A stretch of DNA of 64,000 nt from Molossus alvarezi. Lineage: Eukaryota > Chordata > Mammalia > Chiroptera > Molossidae. The stretch spans positions 100,829,890-100,893,889 of the forward strand of contig CM073889.1 of the NCBI GenBank assembly GCA_037176705.1, given 5' to 3'. Numbering within the stretch: the first letter of the stretch is position 1; every line of letters starts with the position of its first letter. This document shows, in pieces, positions 1-10,739 of the stretch. The translations under genes and the position numbers were made by a program. The notes below the pieces were generated by a model. That model made no database searches and had not been told where the DNA came from. It saw only the letters and a list, made by a program, of their open reading frames with translations.

Positions 1-784
1 GTGCTTTTTCGTGAGCAATGACATCACAGTTGGGAAGCCACCGGGCTCCTCCAGGAAGATGTGCCAGGAACATCTGCACAGCCTCATTATCTTCATTCGG
101 GCCCAGGAGCCCAGGTGTGACAGAGGTGAGCAGCGGGGTGTGAGGAGCCTCTTCCCTCTCTCGGGAAAGGGGTCCCGGCTCTGGGGAGGGCTCCCCTATG
201 CCCTAGCCAGCCAGTTACCAGGTATCTGCCTCTTCCAGCCCCTCCAGCCCCTTTCCCTCATCCTCCACACTCCCCAGGCCACAGGCCTCGATCTGTGCGC
301 CCAGGGAAGGACGCTGACTGAGCACGCGCCGTGTGCCAGGGCCAGGTCTGAGAAGGCTGCACAGGGTGCTAAGGGCCAGGCGTTGCCCTGAGGGGGAGGA
401 GTCCTCCTTGTGAAGGTGACATCTGAGGAAGAACTAGGAGGGGCGGGGGAGATGAGTGGTGGGTGCCTTACAAGAGGGGGCTGAGGGAAGAAGTTGGCTG
501 AGATACCCCCGGGCCAGGCAGGGCCTGGAGCCCAGGCCTCCTTCCAAGGCAGAGCCTGCGTGCACGAGTGGCACTGGTGCAAGATCAGGGGCCTTCTCTT
601 GTCCGGGAACTGCCGGCCGGCCGGCTGGCTCTCTGACAGCGAGGCCTCTCCCTCCTGGGCCACGACCTGGCCCATCCTTGCCCCCTACCTGAGCTCAGCC
701 TGCACTGCCAAATGACAGGGCCCGAGAGCTGCTGGGCCGCCACTGCCTTCTTGTTTGTCTTTTTAGTTCTCACCTGCGGATATG
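1..784. other. GC-rich intergenic sequence, no gene seen
   Basis: GC-rich unique-looking DNA. Short open frames occur on both strands, but they overlap each other, lack splice-flanked structure and look like chance frames of GC-rich DNA. No repeat family was recognised with confidence. Confidence 0.5.
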
Positions 785-858
785 TTTTTTTTAATTTTAG
801 AGAGAGGAAGAGATAGATAGATAGATGATAGATAGATAGATAGATAGATAGATGATGA

Positions 859-918
<60 letters not shown>

Positions 919-1075
919 AGTGAGAGAGGAACATTAGTTGGTTGCCTTCTGCACACACCCCGACTAGGGCTCGAACCCACAACCCAGGTATGTGCCCTAG
1001 ACCAGGAATCGAACCCGAGACCCTTCGGTCCTCCCAGGCCCATATTCCAACCAACTGAGCCACCTGGCCAGGGCT
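785..1075 (-). mobile_element. VES-type SINE with internal GATA and GAAA microsatellites
   Basis: In the minus orientation the copy ends at the tRNA-like head (seen here as 'gagccacctggccagggct'). It contains the B-box region 'ggaatcgaacccgagaccc' in reverse. Its tail region carries a (GATA)n run at about 817-853 and a (GAAA)n run at about 856-917, so two tetranucleotide arrays grew inside one SINE. Confidence 0.85.
817..917. repeat. (GATA)n and (GAAA)n microsatellites
   Basis: Two adjacent tetranucleotide arrays inside the SINE: interrupted GATA units, then about 15 GAAA units. The long open frames across them are translations of the repeat, not genes. Confidence 0.9.
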
Positions 1076-1599
1076 CCACTGTGCTTCTCCATCAAGTGGA
1101 GGGGACAGGAGAGGTGGAGGGGACTTGAAGCTCAGAAGGACATGCGGCATCAGCAGGGAGCATCCCACCTGCTCCAGAGTCTCCAGGCCAGAGATGAGCT
1201 CCCAGAAGCCTGAGCTCAGCTGCCGCGCCCCAGGGAGGGGCAGGTCCGTGGTGGACTCCACCTGTGACCTCTCCTCCCCAGGCTCCAGGCTGCAGCCCTG
1301 CCCACCTCTGGAGAATCCCCGGACTCCAGTAAGTCAGGCGGGCCCTCTGGGCAGAGAGTCTCAGAGCTAAGGTCACAGGCCCAGCCCCTCCACCTGCTGT
1401 GTCTAAGGGTGGTGCACACCAGGACCAGGACCTGAGGGCTCTGCCTTCCCTGCTTGGCCCAGGGAGCAGCCTTGTCAGGGGACAAAGGGGAAACTATGAA
1501 GGGCCCAGAAGGGAGATTTGGAAGTTTTGGGGGGGGGGGGGCGGGCGAGTCGGGAGTTGGAAGCCTTGAGTTCCTACCTGGCTCAGCCTGCAGCGGGGT
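1076..1599. other. Unique GC-rich sequence
   Basis: No coding structure or recognisable repeat. A poly-G run lies near 1530-1542. The frames on the two strands are mutual shadows. Confidence 0.45.
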
Positions 1600-2530
1600 C
1601 AGGGGGCAGGGCTAGGGAGCCTACGGGGGTGGGGGGGCAGGGCTAGGGAGCCTGCAGTGGGGGGAGGGCTAGGGAGCCTGCATGGGGGAGGGCTAGGGAG
1701 CCTGTGGGGGAGAGGGCTAGGGAGCCTGTGGGGGGGTGGGCTAGGGAGCCTGTGGGGGGGAGGGCTAGGGAGCCTGCAGGGGGGGGCTAGGGGGCCTGCA
1801 GGGGTGGGCTAGGGAGCCTGCAGTGGGGGGGGAACTAGGGAGCCTGCAGTGGGGGGAGGGCTAGAGAGCCTGCAGTGGGGGGGAACTAGGGAGCCTGCAG
1901 TGGGGGGGAACTAGGGAGCCTGCAGCGGGGGGAGGGCTAGGGAGCCTGTAGTGGGGGGGGCTAGGGAGCCTGCAGGGGGGGTGGGCTAGGGAGCCTGCAG
2001 GGGGGGTGGGCTAGGGAGCCTGCAGGGGGGGGAGGGCTAGGGAGCCTGCAGGGGGGGGAACTAGGGAGCCTGCAGTGGGGGTGGGCTAGGGAGCCTGCAG
2101 GGGGGGTGGGCTAGGGAGCCTGCAGGGGGGGGTGGGCTAGGGAGCCTGCAGGGGGGGTGGGCTAGGGAGCCTGCAGGGGGGGGAGGGCTAGGGAGCCTGC
2201 AGGGGGGGGAACTAGGGAGCCTGCAGTGGGGGAGGGCTAGGGAGCCTGCAGGGGAGGGTGGGCTAGGGAGCCTGCAGGAGAGGGTGGGCTAGGGAGCCTG
2301 CAGGGGAGGGTGGGCTAGGGAGCCTGCAGGGGGGGGAGGGCTAGGGAGCCTGCAGGGGGGGGAACTAGGGAGCCTGCAGTGGGGGAGGGCTAGGGAGCCT
2401 GCAGGGGGGGGTGGGCTAGGGAGCCTGCAGGGGGGGGAGGGCTAGGGAGCCTGCAGGGGGGGGAACTAGGGAGCCTGCAGTGGGGGAGGGCTAGGGAGCC
2501 TGCAGCGGGGGAGGGCTAGGGAGCAGCTCG
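1600..2530. repeat. G-rich minisatellite, about 36 units of 23-28 bp
   Basis: The core 'ctagggagcctgcag' is repeated about 36 times, separated by runs of 5-9 G with variants ending gaggg, gtggg or ggaa. Outer units at the left are the most diverged. Variant order repeats in blocks of about six units between roughly 1990 and 2450. Many neighbouring G-runs give strong potential for four-stranded G structures on the plus strand. No gene overlaps it. Confidence 0.95.
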
Positions 2531-4202
2531 GGCAGTAGGGGCTGGAGGCCGGCCTGGGCCTCTGGGGCATCGCTCAGGGCAGCCAAGTACAGCTGCCAGG
2601 GTTGTGCACGGCTTCACTCCAGGGGTGCCCAGACTTTGATGTGATGGTTGCGTTTTCTCTCTCACATGGGCACATGCACACACACGCACCTGGTTCACAC
2701 AGCCTCTTGTACACGTCACATCAATGTCCTACATGTACCCATTTCCTCTGCCCTGCTTAAAGATGGCAGCAGCCAAAGAAAGCGTGACTGTGGCCACCGA
2801 TGTGAGTGAAGACACCTCCAGGCACGTGTCCCTCCTCCGGCCCTAGAGCACTCCCTGCCCTGGAGTCTTGCCAGCTGAGCCTCGGGCATCATGGAGTAGG
2901 GACTAGCCACCCCTCTGTCCTGTCCAGTCTTCCGACTGACAGGATCTGAAACGTGATAAAATGGTGGTTTTAAGCGGCTGGATTTGGGGTCACTCGTTAG
3001 GCTGTAACGGACGAATGAAACACCTGCCATCTGTTTCCTGCTCCCACCCCACACACACCCTCTCACCACGGTCCCCAGGGTCTCTGGGTGGCTTCTCTGC
3101 CACCATTCTGGCCTCCTTGGCTTCTGACCTCTTCCTCCCTCCTGCCTGCAACCTTCTCCCTCACTGCCTATGCCTGTCACCCTCAGGGGCACCCCTGGAA
3201 TCTGGTGTTCTGCAGAACCTCCGCCTTGGTTGATGCGTATGCCCTGGCACGCAGGACCACGCCTTCGGCCTCCGCGGCGCAGCTCCCGCTCCGGCCCTGC
3301 CTCCCTCCCGGTTTCCTGTGACAGGCGGCGCCCGGCCGTCCATCCGGCCGTGCCGTGGTCCCCGGCCCTGGGCTGGCCTCTGGGGCTGCCGGCAGGGGCA
3401 ATGGTGCAGACCGGCCAAGGGCGCATGTGTGAGGGAAGGCCTGGGACCTGGCCCGCTGTGGCTACGGGCGCTCTGCAGTGGCCCTCACAGCTTTCGGGAC
3501 AGTCCCGAAGTGACCAGTTCTTCCTGCGATGCCCCCATCAGCCTGCACTGCCCAGGCGGACCTTGCTCACCGCCTGCGAATCAGTCCGCCCCCAAAATGT
3601 GACAACAGAGCCCACGCTCCCCAGTCAGTCTCTCTCCGCTCACCCTTACGAGCTCTGAGCCTGCTCGAGGGCGTGCACAGTGGGATCCCTCCTGTGCCCG
3701 AGACGGAGATGTCCCTGGGTCTGCTGCTGCCCTCACAGGGCACCAGAGGCCGACAGTCCACAGTCAGCAAGTGAATGAGCAGGGTGCACAGGGACCGAGT
3801 GAGGGTGGGGAGAAACACGTCCGATGAGTGACGGGCGGGGAGCGGGGGCGGGGTGGGCCGTGGACCCCTTGGAGGCTGAGGGCCAGGGAGGAGGTGGCTG
3901 TCAGAGGACCCTGGTGGAGGACTCCGTGTGGGAGTGACCTTGGCAACCCGGAAAAGCAGCAAGGAGCCCCGTGTGCCTGGAGCTGCGTCCAGCCCAGTTC
4001 CAGGGAGAGGGCCCAGCTTCCCAGGCCCGAGCCAGAGGGTGGTGGACCCGGTCTTGGGTGCGGGTGGTCAGTGTGAGTGGATGTGCACATGCGTGGGGGG
4101 GGGCACTGCCTGGGGCACCCAACAGATGAAGGAAGCAAGGAAGTTAAAATGAAGGGGGTGAAGCTGGGGCCATAATGGGGCAAACTCATGGATTGGCACC
4201 TG
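2531..4202. other. GC-rich intergenic sequence, no gene seen
   Basis: Long open frames on both strands (for example minus 2716-3426 and plus 3170-3658) overlap one another in several frames, which is expected of stop-poor GC-rich DNA. None shows a recognisable domain or flanking splice sites. Confidence 0.5.
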
Positions 4203-4598
4203 TGTTAGAGCGGGATCTTGCCCCCCACATTCATAGTTGAAGTCCTAACCTCCAATACCTCAGAATGTAACTCTTTGGAGACAGGTCTTTAAAGAGGTAA
4301 TTACGGTAAAATGGGTCACCGGGGTGGGCTCTAACCCAGCATGATTGGTGTCCTTATAAGAAGAAGAGCCCTGGCCAGTTTGGCTCAGCGGTTAGGACGT
4401 CGGCCCGCGGACCAGAGAGTCCAGGGTTCGGTTCCCGCTAAGGGCATGTATCTCGGTTGTAGTTGGTCCCCAGCCCTGGTTGGGGTTGTGCGGGTGGCAA
4501 CCACTCAATGTGTCCCTCTCATATCAGTGTTTCTCTCTCTCTCCCTCCCTCTCTCCCTCTCGCTCTATCTGAAAATAAATGCAAAAATGTGCTCTGGT

Positions 4599-5454
4599 CA
4601 GAATTTTCACTGATACATCACCTAAGGCAACAGAAATAAAGGAGAAAATGAACACATGGGACTACATCAAACTAAAAAGCTTCTGCACAGCAAAAGAAAC
4701 AATCATCAAAATGGAAAGGCAACCCACTGTATGGGAGAACATCATTGCCAATGATGTATCAGATAAGGGGTTAATTTCCAGTATATATAGAGTGCTCATA
4801 CAACTCCACAAAAGGAAGACAAAGAACCCAATTAAAAAATGGGCAGAGGAGCTGAATAGACACCTCTCCAAACAGGACATACAAATGGCCAAAAGACATA
4901 TGAAGAAATGCTCAACATCACTAATCATCAGAGAGATGCAAATTAAAACAACAATGAGGTATCACCTCACACCGGTCAGAATGGCCGCCATCAACAAATC
5001 ATCAAACAACAAGTGTTGGCGAGGGTGTGGAGAAAAGGGGACTCTAATACACTGCTGGTGGGAATGCAGACTGGTGCAGCCGCTATGGAAAACAATATGG
5101 TGCTACCTCAAGAAATTAAAAATTGAACTTCCATTTGACCCAGTGATCCCACTGCTGGGAATATACCCTAAGAAGCCTGAAACACCAATCAGGAAGAATA
5201 TATGTACCCCCATGTTCATAGCAGCACTATTTACAATAGCTAAGATCTGGAAACAGCCCAAGTGTCCACCAGTAGACGAATGGATAAAAAAGCTGTGGTA
5301 CATATACACAATGGAGTACTATGCAGCGGTAAGAAAGAAAGATCTCTTATCCTTTGAGACGACATGGAGGGACCTGGAAAGTATTATCCTAAGTGAAAGA
5401 AGCCAAGCAGAAAAAGACAAATACCACATGATCTCACTTATATACGGAATATAA
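4599..5454 (+). pseudogene. L1 ORF2 C-terminal fragment
   Basis: Open frame of about 285 codons with strong resemblance to the end of mammalian L1 ORF2p, the endonuclease and reverse transcriptase of the element. The cysteine motif CX3CX7HX4C (CWRGC ... HCWWEC) lies at 5014-5067. Other landmarks are [34 protein letters not shown] and [11 protein letters not shown]. The endonuclease and RT domains are absent, so it cannot act on its own. The listed frame starts slightly upstream, in SINE sequence. Confidence 0.95.
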
Positions 5455-5784
5455 TGAACATAACAGCCTGAGGAATACAGTAGACCCAGACACATGGAAG
5501 TAGGGCACAGACTGACATCCCTCAGTAGAGGGGATGGGGGGTGGGGGGGTGGGAAGAGATAAACCACAGAACTTATATGCATGTATGCATGACCAATGGA
5601 CATGGACAACTAAGCCGGGGAAAGGGTGGAGGGGGGGTAGGGTGGGGGTGCCAATGGGGTAAAAAGGTAAAATATCTGTAACAAAAATAAAAAAAAAATA
5701 AAAAAATAAAAAAAAAAAAATAAAAATAAAAATAAATAAAACAAAAATTGAATGTGATAAAAATAGTAATAAAATATTTGAAGA

Positions 5785-5822
<38 letters not shown>
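4599..5822 (+). mobile_element. Young 5'-truncated L1 with long poly(A)
   Basis: The insert is flanked by a 16 bp direct repeat 'aaaaatgtgctctggt' (4583-4598 and 5823-5838), the target-site duplication of L1 retrotransposition. It holds the last part of ORF2, a G-rich 3'UTR, an A-rich end near 5690-5738, an AT-rich non-repeated stretch, then a second poly(A) of about 35 bases. The terminal ORF2 frame is uninterrupted, which argues for recent insertion. Divergence from the copy at 27688 is only about 1% by eye. Confidence 0.93.
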
Positions 5823-5829
<7 letters not shown>

Positions 5830-6058
5830 TGCTCTGGTGAGGATAAAAAAAAAAGGCAGAGGAGATGAAGACAGACACATGCAGAAGGACGACCTCGTGA
5901 GGACACAGCGAGAAGCCATCCACAAGCCAAGGAGAGGCCTCAGGAGAAGCCAGCCTGCTGACACCTTGATCTGGGCCTCCAGCCCCTTGACTGTGAGACA
6001 GAAATGTCTGCGGTTCACGGCCCTCCGAGCTGACGACATTCGGGTTTCGAGCTGAGAC

Positions 6059-8540
6059 AGACGGGGCACAGGAGTGTCAGGGTGTGCATGGCAGTCATTT
6101 CAGACGAGGCTGTTCTTCCCAACCCCACCCTAGACGGGGTGAGGGGGCTCCAGGGCCGCCCACACCCCTTCCCCATTCCCGAAGGCCCAGCTGCTTCTCC
6201 CCACAGGGTGAGCCTGGACGTGAACCTGGACACCCTCTAGAAAGCACCCACAGCCCACCTGTTTCCCGAGAGGCTGCAGTAGCAAAGCCACCAGAGGTGC
6301 CTGGACACGTGTGTGAACGCACACGTGTACACGCACGCACACGCACATACACACGCACACTGATATGCCGTCTATTAAAATTCCAGCTTTACAGACTTGT
6401 CCCAGAATTGCCCGAAGACATGGAAAATAGCCCTGCTTTGAAGATGCGAGCATTTTGGAATGGCTGCCACCACCCACGCCGGGCTTTCTGGTCTCCGGGC
6501 GGAGGGGGAGGCTGGGTCTGGGCTGGTCGAAGGGGCTTCCACCTGCCTGGACCCCTGTTCTGCCAGCACCCGTTCGTTCCAGGTGGGCTCACAGTGGCCC
6601 GGGGCTGGAGGGTGCCAGTGATACACAGGACCATGTCGGGGGGTCCTGGGGCAGCAGAGGCCAGTGCAGCCAGGGGCCGGTGGCAATGTCTCTGCATCGA
6701 ACCTCCTGCCAAGGGTGCCCCTCCCCACACACACTCGGGAGCCCTGCCGGTTGGCCGGCCTTGGCAGAGCCCCCCAGTCCGCCGCACCCTCGCCCAGCAG
6801 CTCCCTGCCGGTGTTCCCCACGCTGCTGGGCAGGAACGAGGCTTCTGCTCTGTCTCTGTGCCAGTCTCCTATGTGTATAACGGGGACACCCTCCGGCCGC
6901 TCTGAGGAGGGGCCGAGGGCCATGGCAGCCCAAAGTAGAGGTTGGCCCATCCTGGGGCTGGGAGGAAGACCACTTGGCAGGGGAAAACCTCCCGGGGGGG
7001 TGGCAGGGCTGTGGTTGAGCTGTGTGAGCCCAGGACGGGGAGACGCGGGCTGGGCTGGTCCCGGGTGGCTCCCTGGGGGAGGCTGGATTGAAACTGGGTC
7101 AAGGGGCGAGGCCTCCTCAGAGGTGGCCAGACACACGCTCTTCCCTGACCACGCGCAGAGCCTTTTCTGCTCCCTCTACCCTCACCCACGTGACAGACAG
7201 CCCCCGGCAAGCCCGCCCACCCCCTCCACCGTGCCAGGCTCCGGCAGAGGTTTCCAGGGTGCCCCCGAACCACTCCCCCATCGCTTCCACACACACAGGG
7301 AAATTCCCTCTACGAGGCTGCCATCCAGGTGAGTGCAGGTTGGAACCAGCAGCCACCCCAAGCCCCCACCGCCAGCACGCACCGCTGCCCGGGCGCTCTG
7401 CTGTCATCTCCAGCGTTCCTGCAGCCCTGCTCTTGTCACTCCCGTACGGACTCAGGACCTGAGGCTCAGCGAGGGCTGTGACAGGCTGGGCCGCATTGGT
7501 GCCCTCCGGGTGGCCTGGCCGGCGGCCCCGAAGCCAGGTTCTCCCCAGTGAGAACCACACGGATCTCGCCCCAGGAGTGGTGATTCCTGCAGGAGCTGCG
7601 GGAGTGGGTGTCAACTCGTGCTTGTTGGAACCCATGGGTCCCGCCCCCGTTATGGCCCAGTGGCCCCCAGGTGCACACAGTCACTTCGGCCCGGTGTTCG
7701 CTGGGGCCCACCGGTGCCCGTGTAGCAGTGGCTGCTCCTGTGTGCTGCTCTGAGGGGCCTCGCGGTCAGTGAGCAGGGGACAGGCATCCTGTCACCAGCC
7801 TGGGCTGGGCCCCTGGCAGACAATTCTGAGCCTGGCCTCAGAGAGGGACAGGAACTGGCCGGGAGACAGGAGGGGAGCAAAGGCAGGGGGATTGGAGGTG
7901 GAGCCCTTCCCGGGGCAGGGGAGGGGGAATGTAAATAAGATACAGCCCAGGGCTCCCTTGGGACCATCAGCTCTAAATCCCCCATGGCCTTGGGTGGGGG
8001 CATCGCTGAGGTCAGCGTGATGAGGCTGGGAGCCCATGAGGCTCTGGGGTCCAAGCGGGGAGCCTGGAGACCCCTCCCGGGCTGGCGGCTCCCCCACCAG
8101 GAATTTGCATTCCCCAGGCTGGGCAGGGTAGGCCCCTCAGCACCAGGCTGAGCTGGGTGGGGGGGCTGTGCTTTGGGAAGGACAGATGTTTCCAGTTTGA
8201 GGGTACGGGTTGTCAGAAACTGTGCCCCACCAAGCTCTGTTTCCTATTAAGCGGACTCCAGGAGATGGAGGAGCTGCCATTCGCCTGTGCAGTTTGTGGG
8301 GGAGCCTTGGGCGGGCTGAGGATCAGCTGTGGACGCTGGGGGTGTGTCCACCCTCCCCGCCTCCTGACCTTCCACAGGCTGACCTGGCCCTTGTCCTGGG
8401 AACTGTCCCTTGGCTCCAGAGCAGCTTCATCCAACTGCAGGGTCTGAGAGCTGGGACTCAGGGGAGCTTCGACAGGGTTCTCATGACCAACCTGGCTCTG
8501 GTCTTCCCCGCCCCTCACCAGAGCTGACACCGTCGGTCAT
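6059..8540. other. GC-rich intergenic sequence, no gene seen
   Basis: Many overlapping long frames on both strands, none with recognisable protein features. A CA/CG-rich stretch lies at 6300-6360. An octamer-like ATTTGCAT lies at about 8103-8111 between GC-rich blocks, but one such site carries little weight. No CpG-island promoter with a convincing first exon was identified. Confidence 0.45.
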
Positions 8541-8885
8541 CTCTCTACCTCTGCCTCCACTTCCTCCTTCCTAGAAAAGCCTGATTAGTAGGCTGATATT
8601 CACTCTCTCCATACAGCTGATCCAGGCAGGCTCCTGATCCTGACTGGTTTGCCATGGTGGTGGATCCCTCTCCTTGCCAGTGATGGTTTAGAAATGGATA
8701 TGGGAGACAGGCCTGGGCCTGGGAACGTGAGAGGCTTCTGGGAGAGGAGCCCCACTCCAAGATGAGATTGTGCCTTGATGCAACACCAGAAACTGTGGCA
8801 GCCCTTTTGTGACTATGAGGGGAGCCAGCCAGAGGGCATCGAAGCTACAGATGGGCAGAGTCTATTAAGATGGTGTTGGGCACCT
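8541..8885. repeat. Probable old interspersed repeat, family not assigned
   Basis: Phrases such as 'gtttagaaatggatatggga', 'gaacgtgagaggcttctggg' and 'cccttttgtgactatgaggg' resemble an ancient mammalian DNA transposon or LTR family. The likeness continues after the SINE at 9117-9160. Assignment is by memory only. Confidence 0.35.
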
Positions 8886-8886
8886 G

Positions 8887-9116
8887 GCTGGTGTGGCTCA
8901 GGGGTTGAGCATCACTCCATGCACCAAGAGGTCACCAGTTCGATTCCCGGTCAGGGCACATGCCCAGATTGTGGGCCAAATCCCCATTGGGGGGCATGCA
9001 GGAGGCGGCCAATCGATGTTCTCTCTCATCGATGTTTCTATCTTTCTCTCCCTCTCCCTTCATCTCTCTCTCTCTCTCAAATCAATAAAGGAAAACATTT
9101 TTTAAATAAAATAAAA
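8887..9116 (+). mobile_element. VES-related SINE (second subfamily)
   Basis: Head 'cacctggctggtgtggctca', B-box 'cagttcgattcccggtcag', then '(g)gggggcatgcaggagg', CT-rich sequence and 'aatcaataaagg'. A target duplication 'aagatggtgttggg' flanks it (before 8887 and after 9116). The 'gagcatcactccatgcacc' body marks a subfamily distinct from the 'ttagagcgtcggcctg' type. Confidence 0.92.
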
Positions 9117-9159
9117 TAAGATGGTGTTGGGCTGCTGAATTAGCCCTCTCTGGGACTTC

Positions 9160-9240
9160 TTATCAAGTAAAATAATACTAGCTATAATTTATCGAGTGCT
9201 TATCATGTTCTAGAAACTGTGAAATGCTAGTATTTTCAAC
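9160..9240 (-). repeat. MIR fragment
   Basis: 'aatttatcgagtgcttatca' followed by 'gttctagaaactgtgaaatg' matches the reverse complement of the MIR 3' end in outline. It is short and diverged. Confidence 0.45.
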
Positions 9241-9249
9241 ATATACTTA

Positions 9250-9774
9250 AAAAAATTTTTTTTTTTTAATCCTCACTCGAGGACATTTTTTTTTTTTTAG
9301 TTTTTTTTTTTTTTTTTTTATCCTCACCTGAGGACATTTTTCCATTTTTTGTACAGACAGAGTGGGAGGGAGAGAGAGGGAAACATCGATGTGAAAGGGA
9401 CACATCGAGTGGCTGCCACCCACACGACCAACCAGGGCCGGGGACAAACTGCAACCGAGGTACATGCCCTTAGCGGGAACCGAACCCGGGTCTCTCCGGA
9501 CCCCAGGCGGATGCTCTAACCGCTGAGCCAAACCGGCCAGGGCACTCGAGGACATTTTTGCATTTATCTTCAGATATAGTGGGAGGGAGAGAGGGCGGAA
9601 GAGACAGAGAGAAACATCAGTGTGAGAGAGACACACTGAGTGGTTGCCACCCAAACAACTTCAACTGGGGTCGGGGACAAACTGCAACCGAGGTACGTGC
9701 CCTTAGCGGGAACCGAACCCGGAACTCTGGTCTGCAGGCCGACGCTCTAACTGCTGAGCCAGACTGGCCAGGGC
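9250..9774 (-). mobile_element. VES SINE split by another VES SINE
   Basis: The tail 'aatcctcactcgaggacatt' (about 9268-9290) is separated from the body, which resumes at 9543 with 'actcgaggacatttttgcat' and ends in 'ctggccagggct' at about 9774. The repeated 'actcgaggacattttt' on both sides is the target duplication of the inner SINE. Confidence 0.88.
9297..9542 (-). mobile_element. VES SINE nested in a VES SINE
   Basis: A complete minus-strand copy: poly(T), 'atcctcacctgaggacattt', GA-rich middle, B-box region 'gggaaccgaacccgggtctc' and end 'aaaccggccagggc'. It is flanked by the duplicated 'actcgaggacattttt' of its host SINE. Confidence 0.9.
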
Positions 9775-9775
9775 T

Positions 9776-9900
9776 CAACAGGTACTTCTTGAGGTCAGGA
9801 ACAGTGCTAGGTGTGGGATGTAGAAACCAGACATAAATCCCTGCTCTCAGAGAATTTACACGCTCCATGCTTTAAGTGCAATCTTACTTGAGACTCCGAC
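9776..9900 (-). repeat. L2 3'-end fragment
   Basis: 'tacttcttgaggtcaggaac' followed by 'agtgctaggtgtggga', 'aaaccagacataaatccctg' and 'tctcagagaattta' follows the usual order of a reversed L2 end (feeding into 'ccctgccctcatggagctta'). Confidence 0.55.
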
Positions 9901-10739
9901 GACAGTGTGAAAGAGGTGGCAGGTGTCCCGTTTGACTGCAGTACACTTACACCTCTGTGGAGTGGCTTTCCTGACACAGCAGGTGGAAAGCAAAAGGCTT
10001 CAGTGTCTACGCTCCTCGGTAGCTGGCTTCTGCATGCACCCAGTTTTCCCCAAGCAGAGCCACTGGCTGAGACCGGGGAGGTGGGAGTGAGCATTGGTGG
10101 GTGACAGGTACGTGGGCATCAGGTAAGGTGGTGGCACTCGGTTCCTCAGGGCAGCTGTGGGCAGCTTACTGGATGGTCTCTGGCTTCATGGATGGATGCT
10201 GAATGCTGGCTGGGGCAGCCGCTAAGCTGCCTTTCAGTCCTGGGGAACGATAGGGTATTTCCTCTGGTGGTACAGCATCCACGCTTAATTCCCTACCTGA
10301 TTCTGTAGCTACCCATCATCCCCAAATACATCCTTTTCTGCCTAAATTACCTCGATTTCATGATTGCTACAAATAACATCACTATAACATGCCACTGATC
10401 TAAAGGAGGTTGCTGGGTGGTAGATGGGGAGAATCCACCCATTGTGGGTGAAAAGCCTTTGTTGTGGAGGGGAAAATAATTATGCCAGACTTTCTTCCAG
10501 TGCTTGGGAAGGAAGGCCAAACCATACATTGGGCTGGGTGCAGTAAGATGGGCTTGGGGCTTGTCTTCTTTGGGGAGGGTGTGTGGTGCTCTTTGCCAGG
10601 AAAGAAGACAAAGGATGTTGGATGAGCCAAGGGAGAGACCATTAGCTGAAGTTCTCCTTCGTCCACATGACTACTGAGCTGCAGGGCGGGGCCTTCCAAT
10701 CCATGCATCTAACAACCCTCCACTTGGTAAGTTCACTCA
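9901..10739. other. Unique intergenic sequence
   Basis: No repeat or gene recognised. Composition falls from GC-rich to AT-rich across this stretch. Confidence 0.45.

Larger units (their letters stand above)
4368..5854 (+). mobile_element. VES SINE, split by a young L1
   Basis: The head 'gccctggccagtttggct' and B-box region 'gggttcggttcccgctaag' are in plus orientation, followed by a CT-rich middle. The tail is cut at 4598 and resumes at 5839 with 'gaggataaaaaaaaaa'. Removing the L1 and one copy of its target duplication restores a normal SINE tail. Confidence 0.9.
4203..6058 (+). mobile_element. MaLR LTR (MLT1-like), split by SINE and L1
   Basis: The left part (4203-4367) carries the recalled MLT1 landmarks: 'cattcatagttgaagtcct', 'tacctcagaatgtaac', 'gacaggtctttaaagaggta' and 'ggtgtccttataagaag'. 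The right part (5855-6058) continues with 'gaggacacagcgagaag', 'ccaaggagaggcctcagg' and 'gacaccttgatctgggcct'. Both halves run in the same order as one LTR, so the intervening 1.5 kb is an insertion. No retroviral gene is present. It is probably a solo LTR. Confidence 0.8.

Noticed and set aside
1600..2530. Telomere-like array
   Set aside because: The units contain CTAGGG but not TTAGGG runs. It is an ordinary G-rich minisatellite.
2716..3426. 236-codon minus-strand frame
   Set aside because: Stop-poor GC-rich DNA with overlapping long frames on the opposite strand, no recognisable domain and Arg/Gly/Pro-rich drift.
4579..5454. 291-codon open frame as a cellular gene
   Set aside because: It is the C-terminal end of L1 ORF2 in a truncated insertion. 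The first codons are SINE sequence.
5434..6069. Long minus-strand frame rich in Phe
   Set aside because: Antisense of the L1 poly(A) and 3'UTR.
6375..7136. 253-codon minus-strand frame, and 6084-6905 plus frame
   Set aside because: They overlap each other antisense in GC-rich DNA, with no domain and low-complexity Pro/Gly/Arg composition.
8887..9116. tRNA gene
   Set aside because: The A and B boxes belong to a SINE head. The body, A-tail and target duplication show retroposition. The same applies to the other SINE heads.
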